Origin: Occallatibacter riparius
Lineage (GTDB): Bacteria > Acidobacteriota > Terriglobia > Terriglobales > Acidobacteriaceae
Assembly (NCBI RefSeq): GCF_025264625.1
Contig: NZ_CP093313.1
Location: 5,332,001 to 5,396,000 of the forward strand
DNA: 64,000 bases
Direction of reading: 5' to 3'
The notes under the pieces are model-generated. The model was not told where the DNA came from. It searched no databases and saw only the letters and a program-made list of their open reading frames with translations. Shown piece by piece: positions 8,398 to 16,379 of this stretch. Positions within the stretch are counted from its first letter, which is position 1. Every line of letters begins with the position of its first letter. Position numbers and translations under genes: made by a program.

Positions 8398-9435
8398 ATG
8401 GCGAAGACAGAGTCCCTCTTCCCCACCGCCGAATTCCCTGCGGAACCCGTCCGCCGCCTCAACCTCCTCGCCCGCGCGGCAGCCTCCGCGCCCCTCGATT
8501 CGGCCGGTCACCTGACCGAATACCGCCCCGTTCAATCCCGTTCCATCATCTCTAAAGTGCAGAGCAACCGAGGCTTACCCTTTACACACGCGATCAATCC
8601 CTATCGCGGATGCGAGTTCGCCTGCCGCTACTGCTACGCCCGCTACGCCCACGAATTCATGGAGCTCACCCCCGAAGACTTCGAGCGCAAGATCTTCTTC
8701 AAAGAGAACGCCGGCTGGCTGGTCCAGCAGGAGTTGGCGCATCTCAAGTCCAACACTCCAATAGCCTTGGGCACAGCCACGGATCCATGGCAGCCCATCG
8801 AACGCCGCCAGCGCATCACCCGCTCCATCCTCGAAGCGTTCGCCAAAACCAGCGGTTTCGGCCTCGGAATCGTCACCAAATCCACCCTGATCCTGCGCGA
8901 TATCGAGCTGCTCCGGACCATCTCCCGGCACCACGACCTCACCGTCCACATCACCGTAACCACGATGGATACAGCGCTCGCGAGGGCACTCGAGCCGCGG
9001 GCGCCGCGACCCGATCTCCGCATCTGGACCCTTCGCCGCATGCGCGAAGCGGGCATTCGTGCAGGCGTGTTGTGTTGCCCGGTCATGCCGGGGATTACAG
9101 ATTCGCGCCGATCGCTGGAGGCAGTGGCGAAGGCGGCCTCTGAGGCCGGAGCCAGCTTCTTTGCCGCGAATCCGCTCTTTCTCCAGGCCTGCTCGCTGCC
9201 CACGTTTTTCAAATTCGTGGAGGAGCATTTCCCGGGACAGCTCGATGCCTATCGCCAACGCTATGGCGCCAACGCCTTCGTTTCCGCGGAGTACAGCAAG
9301 CGTATTGCGGACCTGGTGAACGCGATCTGCCGCCAGTACAAGCTCGGTCGACGCCAGGAACCAAAACCGCCGGCCAGCGAAATGCAGCCTCCAGAGTTGG
9401 TCCAGATCCAGACTTCGCTGCCCTTCACCGCGTGA
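8398..9435 (+). CDS. Radical SAM protein, PA0069/SplB-like family
   Basis: The 345-residue protein carries the radical SAM cluster motif CEFACRYC (Cys72, Cys76, Cys79), preceded by HAINPYRGC, as in the PA0069/Rv2578c group related to spore photoproduct lyase (COG1533). GTATDPWQPIERR and LGIVTKSTLILRDIELL are also group signatures. The protein should bind a 4Fe-4S cluster and SAM and make a 5'-deoxyadenosyl radical. These proteins are often labelled DNA repair photolyase, but the reaction of this subgroup is not established. The gene is single, in a gap of 203 bp after rocD, and converges with the gene at 9460. Confidence 0.85.
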   Translation: MAKTESLFPTAEFPAEPVRRLNLLARAAASAPLDSAGHLTEYRPVQSRSIISKVQSNRGLPFTHAINPYRGCEFACRYCYARYAHEFMELTPEDFERKIFFKENAGWLVQQELAHLKSNTPIALGTATDPWQPIERRQRITRSILEAFAKTSGFGLGIVTKSTLILRDIELLRTISRHHDLTVHITVTTMDTALARALEPRAPRPDLRIWTLRRMREAGIRAGVLCCPVMPGITDSRRSLEAVAKAASEAGASFFAANPLFLQACSLPTFFKFVEEHFPGQLDAYRQRYGANAFVSAEYSKRIADLVNAICRQYKLGRRQEPKPPASEMQPPELVQIQTSLPFTA

Positions 9436-9459
9436 GCAGGCTGACGTCGCCACCCTGAG

Positions 9460-9927
9460 CTACTTAGCTTTTTCAGCCTGGATAGGTTTCATATTGGCAG
9501 GCGCTCCCACGGGAAGAATCTCAGCATGAGTCTCGTCCTTCAACGTCACGGTGAAAGCGAATCCATCGTTCAGCTTGATCTGCAATGCAGAACCTTCCAG
9601 CGTTGCCCTGGCGACCGGCACAGGGGTGCTGTCTTCGGCCGGATCGGCCTGGCGCAATCCACCGTCGTCGTTCAACGCGATGCGCGATGGGGTCACGGTT
9701 CCTCGAAAACCCGCTCCGGTCCGCGCAAGAATCATGGTGGAGAAGCTGGTTCCATCAAACATCCAGTGCCAAGTGCCCGTGAACCTGTCTGCCGTGCTCG
9801 AAGGCTCGGAGGTTGTTTGCATTTTCTGTGCGTGCGCAAGCACCGCTCCCGCGCCGAAGGTGATGCATGTTGCCAGCACAAACGTCCGTGCCGCTGCTCT
9901 CGTGAATCTCTTCTGGATGAGCGTCAT
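9460..9927 (-). CDS. Secreted protein of unknown function
   Basis: A 155-residue protein with a signal peptide (RTFVLATCITFGAGAVLAHA). The mature part begins FTGTWHWMFDGTSFSTMILARTGAGFRGTVTPSRIALNDDGG, a beta-rich repeat pattern seen in small exported proteins of Acidobacteriota that describe the net effect of a compound on a lipocalin-like fold; that comparison is only structural guesswork. It lies 57 bp downstream of the ADOP permease on the same strand and may share its transcript. Confidence 0.55.
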   Translation of the reverse strand: MTLIQKRFTRAAARTFVLATCITFGAGAVLAHAQKMQTTSEPSSTADRFTGTWHWMFDGTSFSTMILARTGAGFRGTVTPSRIALNDDGGLRQADPAEDSTPVPVARATLEGSALQIKLNDGFAFTVTLKDETHAEILPVGAPANMKPIQAEKAK

Positions 9928-9984
9928 GATTCAAACCCTCCTTTGTTTTGCATTCGCTTCGGGCAAAGAGCCGTTCAGATGCTT

Positions 9985-12699
9985 CTATTCCTGGCGAAGC
10001 ACGGACAACAAATCGGTTCGCGCAGCACTGACGGCAGGTACGACGCTGGCGACGAGCGCAATGAGTGTCATGAACACCCACGCCAGCGAAAACGACAGCG
10101 TGTCATGCGGTGTAATGCCCACGAGTGTGCTTGCAAGCAACCTGCTTAAGAACCATCCGGCACCTATACCGATGGCTCCTCCGAAGGAAATCAGCCGGGC
10201 CGCCTGTAGAACGATCAACCGCAGCAAACTATTTCGTGTGGCACCAAGAGCCAGTCGAATTCCCATTTCCTGCGTGCGCTGACTCACTGTGTACGTGAAG
10301 ACTCCAAACACGCCGACCGCAGCGAGGATGACTGCGAGCACGGCAAAGCTGGCGATGAGAGACATCATCAGCTTTCGCGGCGCTACAAGATTGGAGAGGC
10401 GTTCCTCCATCGTTTGCACGTCAAAGAGGGGTTGCTGGTGATCGACAGCTGTGACCGCTGCGTGCATCGCATTGGAGAGCGAGGCCTGGCCGGCGCTGGT
10501 GCGCAGGACCAAGTCGACCTCCTCGGGAGGCCTCTGGCCCATTGGGACATAGAATTCCGGCTGCACCTTTTCTAGAAGCCCGTTGTGCCGGACGTTCTCG
10601 GCTATGCCCACAACTGTTGCCGGCAGAAATTGAAACTGGCCATTGGACGATTGGCCGATGTTGAAATGCTTGCCTAAGGCGTCTGCTGAGAAGAATTCCT
10701 TTTCAAATGCGATGTTCACAATCGCGACGGGCGGCGAACTCGCGGTGTCCTGATTGCCGAAGGCTCTTCCTTTCAACAAAGGCGTCCCGATGGCACGAAA
10801 ATAGTCCGGAGTCACCGCGATGATGGTGACGACCTTGCGCTGTGCGACGGGAGGATTGGGATTATCGTCAAACGAAACCGGACCGCCGTCGACATGGGCC
10901 AACGGAAGCGAACTGGCTAATGCCGCCGCATTCACCTGCGGAAGAGCCTGGAGGCGAGGCATCAGCTCTTTTACGAACCTGCGGCGAGCATCGGCCGATT
11001 GATATCGACTGCCAGTGAGAAGAGTCTTCCCCGTAACGACATTGTTCGGGTCGAAACCAGAGCCGTATTGGAGCACGTTTACGAAACTGTGGACCAGCAG
11101 TCCCGCCGCGGCCAGAAGCATCACCGCAAGTGAGATCTGCAAGACGAGCAGAGACTGACGGAAGAATCGCTGCTCTCGGCTCGATGTGACGCGCAGGGCG
11201 GCAGTCTGCAACACGTTCCGCAGATCCGTCCGCGCACCGTTCACGGCGGGCACCACGCCGGACAGCAGAGTGGCAAGCAGAGCCAGGCCTGCAGTGAAGG
11301 CCAGCACCCACCCGTTTATGTGAATGACCGTGCTTAACTTTCCGAACGGCAACTGGAGCGATTCTCCTCCATAGGAGATCGTCGCGTCTGCGGTGGTCTG
11401 TCCCACACGATGAATGAGAACCGTAATCAACAAAGCGATGCCGAGTCCAAGCACAGCAGCAAATAGCGACAAGACGAAGCTCTCGACCAGGGATTTGCGG
11501 AGAAGCCGAAAGCGTGAAGCGCCCAGCGCCCCGCGTACGGCAGTCTCGTGGCGTGATGAGACAGCGCGCGCCAGTTGCAGGTTGGCCACATTTGAACACG
11601 CGATCAGCAAGACGCCAGCCACGGCCGCAAGCAGTATCCAGAGAGGCCGCCGGTCGTCGCCTGTGAGATGCCTCTGCAACGATCCGACTGCCGCCTGTCG
11701 TCCACTCGACAGGAAATCGAAACCCGGAGGATAACCGCGGCCGCGATCTTCAAAGAACGTCTGCATCTCTGCCTGCGCATGCTCTGCGGTAACACCGGGC
11801 CGGAGTCTTGCGATGGTGAAGATGCCCATCACCGGCTTTTCAGGGGAGACGCTCGTGTCTGGGCTGAGGTCCGCTGGGGCGTAGACGTCTGGCTCCAGGC
11901 CATAGTTCGGGAAAGTGAAATTCGCCGGCAGCACCCCGATGACTGTCTCGGCTTTTCCGTCGATGCTGACTGACTTGCCGACGATGTGGGGATCAGCCTG
12001 GAACTGACTTAACCAAATGCGATTGCTTAAGAGGACTAATGGAGGGCCGCCGGGCCGATCCTCGTTCTCGGCGAAGTTGCGACCCAGTTGGGGAGTCACT
12101 CCCAGCATGGGCAGGAAATTTGCGGTGACTCCGGCCCAGACAATTCGAACCGGGTCGCCGGAGCCAGTCAGATTGCGATTTGCCCACCAGTATCCTGCGA
12201 GTTGAGAGAAGGACTTCACCGCGTGCTGCGCGGAAACGAAGTCCGGCGAAATGAGTACGTCTAATTTGAACTTGGGAGTTTGCGCCGTGACCGAAACGAG
12301 TTGATCTGAGCTGGAATATGGAAGAGGACGCAGCAGCAGTGAATACACAGCGGAGAAGATGGACGTTGTGGCTCCAATGCCGAGCCCGAGGGTGATGATC
12401 GCGGTCAGCGTGAACGAGGGATTGCGTCGAAGGACGCGAAGGCCGTAGTGCACATCCTGCCAGAGGGACTCTATTGTTGTGCCGGAGCGAGTTTCCCTGA
12501 CCGCCTGCTTGACCTGCTCCATTCCTCCCATTTCAGCCAGGGCGGCGCGGCGGGCTTCTGAGGGAGACATGCCGGACCGGATCTTCTCGTCGGCGACAGC
12601 TTCAGCGTAATCACGAATCTCGGCGTCAAGGTCGGTCTCGAGGGATTGCTTGCGCAGAAGGTTCGAAACAACAGTTTTGATCCGCAGCCAGATTCCCAT
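9985..12699 (-). CDS. MacB/FtsX-type permease of the ADOP family
   Basis: The 904-residue permease has an N-terminal cytoplasmic segment (LRIKTVVSNLLRKQSLETDLDAEIRDYAEAVADEKIRSG), then the MacB_PCD periplasmic domain and FtsX helices, twice in tandem: FTLTAIITLGLGIGATTSIFSAV near 100 and a second set ending SFSLAWVFMTLIALVASVVPAVSAARTDLLSVLRQE. This is the 'acidobacterial duplicated orphan permease' layout, which lacks its own ATPase gene nearby. The start at 12699 has AGGAGG 6 nt upstream; a longer frame to 12729 would overlap the PadR gene. Related MacB proteins drive mechanotransmission or efflux; the substrate is unknown. Confidence 0.88.
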   Translation of the reverse strand: MGIWLRIKTVVSNLLRKQSLETDLDAEIRDYAEAVADEKIRSGMSPSEARRAALAEMGGMEQVKQAVRETRSGTTIESLWQDVHYGLRVLRRNPSFTLTAIITLGLGIGATTSIFSAVYSLLLRPLPYSSSDQLVSVTAQTPKFKLDVLISPDFVSAQHAVKSFSQLAGYWWANRNLTGSGDPVRIVWAGVTANFLPMLGVTPQLGRNFAENEDRPGGPPLVLLSNRIWLSQFQADPHIVGKSVSIDGKAETVIGVLPANFTFPNYGLEPDVYAPADLSPDTSVSPEKPVMGIFTIARLRPGVTAEHAQAEMQTFFEDRGRGYPPGFDFLSSGRQAAVGSLQRHLTGDDRRPLWILLAAVAGVLLIACSNVANLQLARAVSSRHETAVRGALGASRFRLLRKSLVESFVLSLFAAVLGLGIALLITVLIHRVGQTTADATISYGGESLQLPFGKLSTVIHINGWVLAFTAGLALLATLLSGVVPAVNGARTDLRNVLQTAALRVTSSREQRFFRQSLLVLQISLAVMLLAAAGLLVHSFVNVLQYGSGFDPNNVVTGKTLLTGSRYQSADARRRFVKELMPRLQALPQVNAAALASSLPLAHVDGGPVSFDDNPNPPVAQRKVVTIIAVTPDYFRAIGTPLLKGRAFGNQDTASSPPVAIVNIAFEKEFFSADALGKHFNIGQSSNGQFQFLPATVVGIAENVRHNGLLEKVQPEFYVPMGQRPPEEVDLVLRTSAGQASLSNAMHAAVTAVDHQQPLFDVQTMEERLSNLVAPRKLMMSLIASFAVLAVILAAVGVFGVFTYTVSQRTQEMGIRLALGATRNSLLRLIVLQAARLISFGGAIGIGAGWFLSRLLASTLVGITPHDTLSFSLAWVFMTLIALVASVVPAVSAARTDLLSVLRQE

Positions 12700-12709
12700 G
12701 CACGGCCTC

Positions 12710-13042
12710 CTAAGTTGCCTTGAGTGCATTTGCGATGGCGCTAGCGATCACTTCCCATTCTTTAGTCTCGACGCCTAGCTGGCGCTCGCCCGCCTTGGTC
12801 CGGCGGTAGAACTTGGCGCGGCGATTGTTCTCGGATTCGCCCCAGAAGGACGTCAGCCAGCCCGCCTCTTCCATGCGGTGGAGAGCGGGAAAGAGCGAGC
12901 CGGGCTTGACCTGAAATGTGCCTTGCGTGATCTGCTCGATGCGACGCGAAATCCCGAGGCCGTGAAACTCGCCGTCGCCAACTGCTTTGAGGATGAGCAG
13001 GTCGAGTGTTCCCTGAAGAAGATTCGTCTGATTCTGTTCCAT
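12710..13042 (-). CDS. PadR-family transcriptional regulator
   Basis: A 110-residue winged-helix protein with the PadR opening LLQGTLDLLILKAVGDGEFHGLGISRRIEQ, the wing region QVKPGSLFPALHRMEEAGWL and the RRAKFYRRTKAGERQL segment. It lies 10 bp upstream of the ADOP permease, and this pairing is standard in Acidobacteriota. By analogy it should repress the permease operon and release on binding a ligand or antimicrobial. No operator is evident by eye in the 130 bp upstream. Confidence 0.9.
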   Translation of the reverse strand: MEQNQTNLLQGTLDLLILKAVGDGEFHGLGISRRIEQITQGTFQVKPGSLFPALHRMEEAGWLTSFWGESENNRRAKFYRRTKAGERQLGVETKEWEVIASAIANALKAT

Positions 13043-13773
13043 CGAGGCTTCCTATCGATCGTCTATAGAAGCATGGACCTACTCCTACAGAATGTCAATA
13101 GGAGGGCAATGCGAAAGGCCAGATCGGCAGGATGGTTCGAGGAGGGCGTAATTGGAAGGATGTTTCCTAACTTATAACATTTCGGTATCGTGCGCCTTTT
13201 GATCGCCCAACATAAATCCAAATTTCGTAACCAACAATAATTCGTCTATTTCGACCACTTTGTCGGGTATTGCGCTCTAGAAAGCGAATGTGTAGAGAAG
13301 CCAAAAGAGGGGAGGGGTGCCAATTTCTAATAACCCTTCCATTGTTCCTACGGAGAACGCGCCCTGAACAGACCTCTACCCGAGGAATAGGTTAGCGGAT
13401 TCACGGAGCTGGATCTGTGATAGCTGTCACTTCTCTGCTCTGATCCGCACCAAAGTATCCGAGAGAAACCAAGACTTTTCCGCGGGAATCCAACTTGTAT
13501 GGACTGTGACGAACGCCGGGAACCGGAACGGATGATATTTGCCTCCGTAAACATCCTGTCTCAGTTCTCTATACAGGGCTCAAATGAAGCCCGACGGCGG
13601 AGTGCGATCGGCACCTCCACTGATTTCAAATCCTTTCAACTGGACTATTCTGCAGAGTTCTCGCGTCTGAAGACGTGGCGCGAGTGCCTCGAACTCGATC
13701 ACTCCGTCCACAATTGCGGTGATTCCTCAGACTGCTCCACCCTTCCATCAGGCGATTACGAAAAAGAGGGACC
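13043..13773. other. Gap of 731 bp, mostly a decayed element
   Basis: No intact gene is supported here. The middle holds the decayed copy B of the small-gene element. The last 300 bases before 13774 show no repeat or promoter that I can name. Confidence 0.5.
13177..13440 (-). pseudogene. Decayed copy B of the small gene 3' end plus hairpin
   Basis: Read leftward, this stretch aligns with the end of the gene at 5716 and with copy C: blocks TGTTCAGGGCGC and GGAAGGGTTATTA, then the hairpin remnant near 13310-13340 and the TTGGCTTCTC block. Copies B and C stay similar for a further 100 bases (GGGCGATCAAAAGGCGCACG against GGGCGATCAAAAAGCGAACG). No full reading frame survives. It lies between PadR and the unknown protein at 13774. 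Confidence 0.6.
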
Positions 13774-14094
13774 GTGAAACACGACCCGCAGCACCCGAAC
13801 GCAGATTCCGGCGTGAACGATAAGTCGGTCATGCAAAATATTGCTGAGTCCAATGAGATTGGTGTGGACCTTCTGATCACCGACTGCGGTATGGCACTGA
13901 CCCTCCTTGACCTGGCGGAAACGACCGACGTATTGGAAAGCCGATCTCGCCGAATCGGAGAAGCACATCACGCGTACAACACGATAGTCCATTTTTTGGA
14001 GCGACTCTCACCGACAGTTGAGCAGGGCGAGGAACTCCATAAGGGGTTGGAAAAGCTCAAAGCTCGTTTGCAGACCGCGGGTGTGAGCATTTGA
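13774..14094 (+). CDS. Small protein of unknown function
   Basis: A 106-residue soluble protein starting at a GTG with AGAGGG just upstream. The middle reads EIGVDLLITDCGMALTLLDLAETTD, followed by RIGEAHHAYNTIVHFLERLSPTVEQGEELHKGLEKLKARLQ, a two-helix segment. I recall similar short proteins in other Acidobacteriota without known function. No membrane segments. It has no partner gene and lies beside the decayed copy B. Confidence 0.6.
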   Translation: MKHDPQHPNADSGVNDKSVMQNIAESNEIGVDLLITDCGMALTLLDLAETTDVLESRSRRIGEAHHAYNTIVHFLERLSPTVEQGEELHKGLEKLKARLQTAGVSI

Positions 14095-14273
14095 CTTTCT
14101 TCCATCGACGTCGAGGGAGGCTGGACACATAAGGGGCCAACCCTCGACGATCACGCGCTGCCTCGAGTCAATGGCTAGAAGATCCGAAGTTCCCCGAGAA
14201 CGTGATATCGCCTAGCATTCCCTCGCTGCTCGGTAGTGTTGCACCATGCCGATCTTCCTCGAGATCAACGTAG

Positions 14274-14702
14274 TCAGACGCACGTGCCTGCCATTGTTTC
14301 AGCTCCTTGCTCGACGTTGAGTTCCACCTTGATTTCAGGCGGGCTGAGGAGAGTGTTCTTAACGAGGCAATGCTCGACCGAACGCATCAAGGCTTCGCTT
14401 TGCTCAGTCGTGAGGGGGACCGGGCTGTTGACGCGGATTCGGAAGTTGCCAAGTCGCGCCGGTCCTTTCAGCTTTTCAGATGTGACGGAGACAGAAACGC
14501 CCGAGGTGGCGAGCCCTCGCGTGCGCAAATATTCAGCCGCGTAATAGGCTGCGCACGTGCCGAGCGAGGCCAGGAGCAATTCCGGCGGAGTCATGCCGGC
14601 GTCAGTGCCGCCGTTTTCCTGGGGTTGATCGCAAATGATGGTTTGCGTCCGTGCGTTGACTGAGAACTTGACGCCTTCGACTTGGTGGACTTGAACTTCC
14701 AT
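14274..14702 (-). CDS. OsmC-family protein
   Basis: The 142-residue protein has the OsmC/Ohr fold signature: GMTPPELLLASLGTCAAYYAAEYLRTRGL with the reactive Cys in GTCAAYY, and a second Cys in VEHCLVKNTL. These proteins reduce hydroperoxides through the Cys pair. The length matches the family. It lies 147 bp downstream of the ECF sigma factor gene, on the same strand, so stress control of the two together is possible, but a separate promoter is equally likely. Confidence 0.85.
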   Translation of the reverse strand: MEVQVHQVEGVKFSVNARTQTIICDQPQENGGTDAGMTPPELLLASLGTCAAYYAAEYLRTRGLATSGVSVSVTSEKLKGPARLGNFRIRVNSPVPLTTEQSEALMRSVEHCLVKNTLLSPPEIKVELNVEQGAETMAGTCV

Positions 14703-14849
14703 ATGATTTCTCCGAAAGAATGATGGGACTCATGTTCCCTGCGGCTTGCTACCTGATGAAAGGCTCCGCTCGACACGAACGTTACATACTATGGGATGGT
14801 TTTTGGCGGAAACGGATTCCTCGGATGGCGAGTTCTCTGGAGCCGGGCG

Positions 14850-15767
14850 CTATATTCCTGCTTTCCTTGCTCTTACAGCAGGGCGTGACGACGCCACCAC
14901 AGCGGGGATGGAAAGGAGCCGCAAATACTCCTTTGTCATCAGCGAGCGCATGCGCGCAGCAACGTCCGCATCGCAGGCGACTTCCATGGAGCGGCAGCGG
15001 TCGATGGCGGCACGCAGATCATTGATAAATGCGATGCAGGCTGGGCACCCCTCGATATGGGCTCTCATCTGCTCGCAGGTTCGCGGTTCAACCCGTGCAT
15101 CCAGGTATTCCGATAAGTTCGCGAAGAGCTCCCGGCATTCAGCGGGGCGATCAGTGACTGCCGGTTTGACTACTATGTTCTTTTCCGGCATTCCCGCGAG
15201 GAGATCCGCCATGTGCTTGCGTACCGCCAGACGGGCCCGATGAAGGCGAACGCGCACGGTGCCAACCTGAACGTCGAGTATCTGGGCGATCTGTTCAGAC
15301 TCCAGTTCTTCCATGTCGTGAAGGACCAGAACCATGCGCAGCGGGACGGGGAGACGCAAAACGGCCTGATGCAGTAGCTGGCGTTGTTCGGCACGGATGG
15401 CGTCGTGTTCAGGGCCACTTTCTGCGGCAAGCAGCAGGCGCCTAAGTTCGTCATCGTCGGGAATGAGCTCGTCGAGTGAGAGCTTGGTTTCGTTGCGCTG
15501 GAGGGGGCCTCGTCTCATGCGATGGCAGCGGTTCTTTGTAACGGTGTAGAGCCAGGCAGCGAGGGCGTGGGCATCCTCCAACTTGCTGAGGTGTTTGAGT
15601 GAGCGAAAGAGGACTTCCTGCGCGGTGTCTTCGGCATCCTGGCGATGCCCGCACATCTTCATGCTGAAGGAGAAGACGGTGTTTTGCAGGAGGCCGATCG
15701 CTTCCTCGATCGCTTCAGGAGTGTTTCTGCGCAACAGTTCCGATGCCTGGATCAACTCGGTTCGCAT
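14850..15767 (-). CDS. ECF sigma factor with C-terminal zinc-finger domain
   Basis: A 305-residue protein with sigma-70 region 2 (about 20-80, DAEDTAQEVLFRSLKHL), region 4 (about 150-210, LPVPLRMVLVLHDMEELESEQIAQIL and VRVRLHRARLAVRKHM), and a C-terminal domain with CEQMRAHIEGCPACIAF, the HxxxCxxC pattern of anti-sigma zinc fingers (zf-HC2). One chain thus carries both promoter recognition and an anti-sigma-like switch, possibly a redox or metal sensor. The ATG at 15767 is chosen as start; the frame is open to a TTG at 15875 overlapping the gene before. It ends the efflux gene row and probably regulates it. No clear ribosome binding site is seen at either start. Confidence 0.85.
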   Translation of the reverse strand: MRTELIQASELLRRNTPEAIEEAIGLLQNTVFSFSMKMCGHRQDAEDTAQEVLFRSLKHLSKLEDAHALAAWLYTVTKNRCHRMRRGPLQRNETKLSLDELIPDDDELRRLLLAAESGPEHDAIRAEQRQLLHQAVLRLPVPLRMVLVLHDMEELESEQIAQILDVQVGTVRVRLHRARLAVRKHMADLLAGMPEKNIVVKPAVTDRPAECRELFANLSEYLDARVEPRTCEQMRAHIEGCPACIAFINDLRAAIDRCRSMEVACDADVAARMRSLMTKEYLRLLSIPAVVASSRPAVRARKAGI

Positions 15768-15828
15768 GCCCGTGAGGTTCTCTACATACCAGTATAGAGA
15801 GGTAGAGATGCCGCAAGAGTGCTTTAGA

Positions 15829-16143
15829 TCACGACGGTTGACCGCATTCGCGTCCTTCTCCGAGAGCGGCCTCAATCATTCGAAGGCCTAGTGGACAAAT
15901 GGTGCGCAACCAGTCTGCGAACTCCTGCCGTGCCGACAGCGACTCACACTGAACCATGGCTCGTAGCAAGGCGAGGGCGAGGGCCATTTCGGCTCCGGGC
16001 CGATTTGCCTCAAGCCGCAACATCTCGCGGTAGACCTCATCTTTGAGGTGATTTGCTTTGCGCACTTGCAGCGCTCGGCCTGCCGCGGGTGCGTGTTCCA
16101 CGGCAGGAGGAGAAGAGGTGCGAGCCTTGCTTGTGCGGGCCAT
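15829..16143 (-). CDS. Small protein of unknown function in the efflux operon
   Basis: A 104-residue protein that begins 8 bp after the stop of the DUF2892 gene and ends 61 bp before the ECF sigma start. The N-terminus is basic and Ser/Pro/Ala-rich, the rest helical (EVYREMLRLEANRPGAEMALALALLRAMVQCESLSARQEFADWL). No membrane segment and no known family. It is listed because of its tight placement between coexpressed genes, the same codon use as its neighbours and an ATG start. It might act with the sigma factor, which is inference from position only. Confidence 0.55.
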   Translation of the reverse strand: MARTSKARTSSPPAVEHAPAAGRALQVRKANHLKDEVYREMLRLEANRPGAEMALALALLRAMVQCESLSARQEFADWLRTICPLGLRMIEAALGEGRECGQPS

Positions 16144-16151
16144 TCATCGTC

Positions 16152-16379
16152 TCACTTGTGGAGCTGCTCTACCGGGGAAACGGCGCAGACGGCGTCTTTC
16201 AGGCCGACGGCGCGCAGAATCGCCATTGCCGGGCACCAGTTGGTGAACGCCGATTGCAGAAGGTTGAGGCCGATGAACACGGTCAGCCACATCCAGTAAT
16301 GAGAGACGTAGTAAGTGAGAGCAACGGACAGGAGCACCATCACTCCGGCCATCAGGCGCAGTGCACGTTCAACGGTCAT
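16152..16379 (-). CDS. DUF2892 small membrane protein
   Basis: A 75-residue protein of the DUF2892 (YgaP C-terminal-like) family: MTVERALRLMAGVMVLLS, then two membrane helices and the typical NLLQSAFTNWCPAMAIL with a conserved Cys before the end. The start ATG overlaps the RND pump stop by 4 nt (ATGA), so translation is probably coupled. In other bacteria such domains sit with rhodanese or thioredoxin-like partners. No role in the pump is known. Confidence 0.82.
   Translation of the reverse strand: MTVERALRLMAGVMVLLSVALTYYVSHYWMWLTVFIGLNLLQSAFTNWCPAMAILRAVGLKDAVCAVSPVEQLHK

Noticed and set aside
15767..15875. Longer start for the ECF sigma factor at the TTG at 15875
   Set aside because: It would overlap the gene before by 47 bp and the extra residues do not look like sigma region 2. 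The ATG at 15767 is preferred, although neither has a clear ribosome binding site.
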